NCBI GenBank assembly: GCA_023228865.1
Contig: JALOAH010000126.1
Coordinates: forward strand, 1 to 9,584
Origin: Porticoccaceae bacterium
Lineage (GTDB): Bacteria; Pseudomonadota; Gammaproteobacteria; Pseudomonadales; Porticoccaceae
Length of the DNA: 9,584 nt
Direction of reading: 5' to 3'
Part shown: one piece after another, positions 7,888 to 9,584 of the stretch
Numbering within the stretch: position 1 is the stretch's first letter
How the letters are laid out: every line of letters begins with the position of its first letter
Position numbers and translations under genes: made by a program
The notes under the pieces: model-generated
Seen by the model: the letters and a program-made list of their open reading frames with translations, nothing else
The model's database searches: none
Told to the model about the DNA's origin: nothing

Positions 7888-7922
7888 TTGACAATGAGAA
7901 CAAATTAAACAACCATTGTCAA
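7888..7922. promoter_or_regulatory. Long-spaced inverted repeat TTGACAATG-N17-CATTGTCAA (operator candidate)
   Basis: Two perfect 9-base arms in inverted orientation are separated by 17 bases (26 bases centre to centre). They lie 119 bases upstream of the receptor start and 425 bases upstream of the ligase start. Each arm starts with TTGACA, so each could also be a -35 hexamer, but no matching -10 box is evident at the right distance. The layout suits two regulator sites or a looped dimer controlling the divergent pair. The nearby TetR protein (4725-5429) is a possible binder, by inference. Confidence 0.45.
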
Positions 7923-8051
7923 TACGGCTTTACCCAATAGTATTTTTTCTTATATTTCATAAAGATAAATTTTTAAATAGAGATGCAAACACAATATAAA
8001 AATTATTTACCCCATAATAGTTTGATGAATATTAGTCATTAGAGGTATTAT

Positions 8052-8183
8052 ATGCAGATTAAAACAGGCTCTAAAATGGCAGCCGGCGATCACGGCAAAG
8101 GGCGAGTGGTATTCAGCCTGATATTGCCCACTGCGCAGGAGGAATCAGACCCCGCCTGCCTTGGCAAACCAATATCAAATTGA
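8052..8183 (+). CDS. Possible small ORF, 43 codons, hypothetical
   Basis: An ATG at 8052 is preceded by AGAGG (8041-8045) at six bases and runs 43 codons to TGA at 8181-8183. The peptide begins MQIKTGSKMAAGDHGKG and continues with a short hydrophobic stretch, VVFSLILP; it matches no family I know. Base composition rises sharply from the AT-rich upstream block at the ATG, which fits either coding sequence or transcribed leader. It has no transmembrane segment long enough to be certain and no regulatory codon run. It could be a real small protein, a leader peptide for the ligase, or chance. Confidence 0.25.
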   Translation: MQIKTGSKMAAGDHGKGRVVFSLILPTAQEESDPACLGKPISN

Positions 8184-8346
8184 AAATCCATCGGCCGGTT
8201 TTAAGCTGTTTGCAGGTAGGAAGCCGCAACCCTCCCTAAACTTGGCATTCCCTGCACGTAATGCCGTAGACTTGTCACAACCCATTTAATGCCCTCAAGC
8301 ACGCAGCTGGCCGGGCCAAGAAAATGATAATTTGGTAGGACTTTTT

Positions 8347-9584
8347 ATGACCCATAGAAACGATCAAGTCGAAACCCGCCAACCTTACTGCTGGCTACCC
8401 GGCAACAACCCGGGTGCCAACTTCGTCCGCGCGCGAATAACCGGTCTGGAGGACATCAAAACCATTGAGCAGTGTGATCCCTATTCCGTCCTCCCGGCAA
8501 CCACCACTTATGCTTGCATCAGCAAGGTGGCCGCCGCAAACCCGGACAAAACCGCCATCATCATGATGCGCACGGGCAACCCTGCCGATGCCACCAGAAC
8601 TCTCACCTACAGAGAGTTCCTTGGCGGAATTACCGCTGCCGCCAATCTCTTCAGAATAGATGCCAACAAAAAAGCGGTGGTTGGCATGATGCTGCCAATT
8701 CTGCCGGAAAGTCTCTTTACTGCCTGGGGCGGCTGCACGGCGGGAACCACCTGCACCATCAACCCTTTTCTCGAACCCGACCTGGTCATCAGCATCCTCA
8801 ACGCCATCAGGGCGACAACCCTGGTAACCACCAAGGCCTATGGCGCCAGCGCTGCGGATCATCTCGACGACATTGTCAGCGCAGTGCCAACTCTGCAACA
8901 GGTTTGGCTGGTGGATAGCGATAACCCGGAAAACGACTTTGCAACAGCCCTGGCGCAACAATCGTCGACAACACTTACCTTCGCACCTGAAAACGATGGC
9001 AAAGCCGAAAGCATTTATCTGCCCACCGGGGGCACCACCGGAGTGCCCAAACTGGCTCGCCTCAATCACCAGGGGCAGCTGCTGAGCGCCTGGATTGCAG
9101 GTGCGGTTATGGGGGCGGCAGAAGATGAAATTATCGGCATCGGCATGCCCCTTTTCCATGTCGGCGGCTTATTGATGCTTTCCCTGCGGGCAACCGTACT
9201 CGGCCAGACCCAGCTTTTGCTCACCGACGCGGGCTTTCGCAACCGGGAAATCATCGACCATTTCTGGGACATTTCGAGAACCCTCGGCATGACCTCACTG
9301 ATCGCCACACCCACCTCAGCGGCAGCCCTGCTTAACCAGACGGGCAAATCCCATCAGGGTCACAAAATTCGCACCTTCACCTCGGGGGGAAGTACGGTTC
9401 CCGTGGAGCTGGGCAAGCGCTTTGCCGAAAAATTTGGCATTCAACTGCGGGAGGTCTGGGGAGCCACAGAATTCCACGGCTTCCTCGGCTGCACACCCAA
9501 CGAAATTGAACCCAGTTTTGGCTCCGTGGGCTTGCGCACACCCTTTCACGACGTTCGCGCTTTTATTGTCGACGAAGACAACCG
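8347..9584 (+). CDS. AMP-binding acyl-CoA ligase/synthetase (3' truncated by window end)
   Basis: The ATG at 8347, with AGGA six bases upstream, opens a frame that stays open to the window end: 412 codons and two bases, about two thirds of a typical 600-residue member. It belongs to the ANL adenylate-forming superfamily, which activates a carboxylic acid with ATP and joins it to CoA. Visible motifs are the phosphate-binding loop PTGGTTGVPK (226-235), LFHVGG (269-274), SGGSTVP (346-352) and the A5-type WGATE (371-375). The TGGTTG loop and LFHVGG resemble the group of acyl-CoA synthetases near PRK07529/FACL_like rather than short-chain acetyl-CoA synthetases. Tryptophan replaces the usual tyrosine in YGxTE, followed by FHG. 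The C-terminal lid domain lies outside the window, so the substrate is open. It is divergent from the TonB-dependent receptor. Confidence 0.92.
   Translation, partial: MTHRNDQVETRQPYCWLPGNNPGANFVRARITGLEDIKTIEQCDPYSVLPATTTYACISKVAAANPDKTAIIMMRTGNPADATRTLTYREFLGGITAAANLFRIDANKKAVVGMMLPILPESLFTAWGGCTAGTTCTINPFLEPDLVISILNAIRATTLVTTKAYGASAADHLDDIVSAVPTLQQVWLVDSDNPENDFATALAQQSSTTLTFAPENDGKAESIYLPTGGTTGVPKLARLNHQGQLLSAWIAGAVMGAAEDEIIGIGMPLFHVGGLLMLSLRATVLGQTQLLLTDAGFRNREIIDHFWDISRTLGMTSLIATPTSAAALLNQTGKSHQGHKIRTFTSGGSTVPVELGKRFAEKFGIQLREVWGATEFHGFLGCTPNEIEPSFGSVGLRTPFHDVRAFIVDEDN

Larger units (their letters stand above)
7770..8346. other. 577-base divergent intergenic region, receptor / acyl-CoA ligase
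   Basis: The region separates the leftward receptor from the rightward ligase. It contains the receptor ribosome binding site (7778-7783), a long-spaced dyad (7888-7922), an AT-rich block (about 7925-8050) suited to promoters, a possible small ORF (8052-8183) and the ligase ribosome binding site AGGA (8337-8340). A weak plus-strand promoter candidate is TTGATG (8022-8027), 18 bases, TATTAT (8046-8051). It would put the start of transcription inside the small ORF and leave a leader of nearly 290 bases for the ligase. A small dyad TGGCC-G-GGCCA lies at about 8309-8319. No RNA gene was recognised. Confidence 0.5.

Noticed and set aside
8320..8338. Second Fur-like site before the ligase
   Set aside because: Only 11 of 19 positions match and all are in one half-site, so the palindromic partner is missing.
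8395..9159. 254-codon minus-strand frame
   Set aside because: It is antisense to the acyl-CoA ligase, whose conserved motifs are unmistakable; the minus frame is Gly/His-rich without domain signatures.

Overview
The window looks like chromosomal DNA of a Gram-negative proteobacterium. It carries a TonB-dependent outer-membrane receptor, a gamma/beta/alpha-type AcnA aconitase, two TetR-family regulators and a long-chain-type acyl-CoA ligase. The mix (OMR-family receptor, TetR regulators and an AMP-ligase with a TGGTTG signature) recalls marine gammaproteobacteria such as Spongiibacteraceae/Cellvibrionales, or sphingomonad-like organisms with catabolic lifestyles. That placement is inference from gene style; no taxonomic marker is present.

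Layout: (1) 1-17, minus strand: probably the first five codons of a leftward gene running off the window. Its leader is almost identical to that of the TonB receptor gene further right. A Fur-box-like palindrome (about 99-117) and a probable terminator (about 165-201) lie between it and (2) a leftward TetR regulator (262-1029) with a long lysine-rich N-terminal extension. (3) 1030-1759 is a 730-base non-coding stretch. It holds a MITE/REP-like nested inverted-repeat element (about 1060-1176), a hexanucleotide tandem repeat, a 15-base dyad and a strong ribosome binding site. (4) acnA (1760-4501) is intact, with all three Fe-S cysteines. (5) A short gap with a perfect 10-bp hairpin leads to (6) a second TetR regulator (4725-5429). 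(7) A strong minus-strand terminator (about 5495-5533) ends (8) a complete TonB-dependent receptor (5553-7769, minus). (9) A 577-base divergent intergenic region carries a 9+9 bp dyad with a 17-base spacer and a possible 43-codon small ORF. (10) An AMP-binding acyl-CoA ligase (8347 to the end, 3' truncated) follows.

Working together: acnA is a housekeeping TCA enzyme, apparently a single-gene unit. The right half reads as a small uptake/activation locus. The receptor would bring a substrate across the outer membrane, the ligase would activate a carboxylic acid as its CoA thioester, and the adjacent TetR regulator is a plausible sensor. The substrate cannot be read from the sequence. No rRNA, tRNA, CRISPR array or intact transposase gene was seen. 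No clearly new multi-gene system is evident. The most unusual signals are the shared receptor leader with Fur-like site at the left edge, the nested palindromic element, and the long-spaced dyad and small ORF between receptor and ligase.
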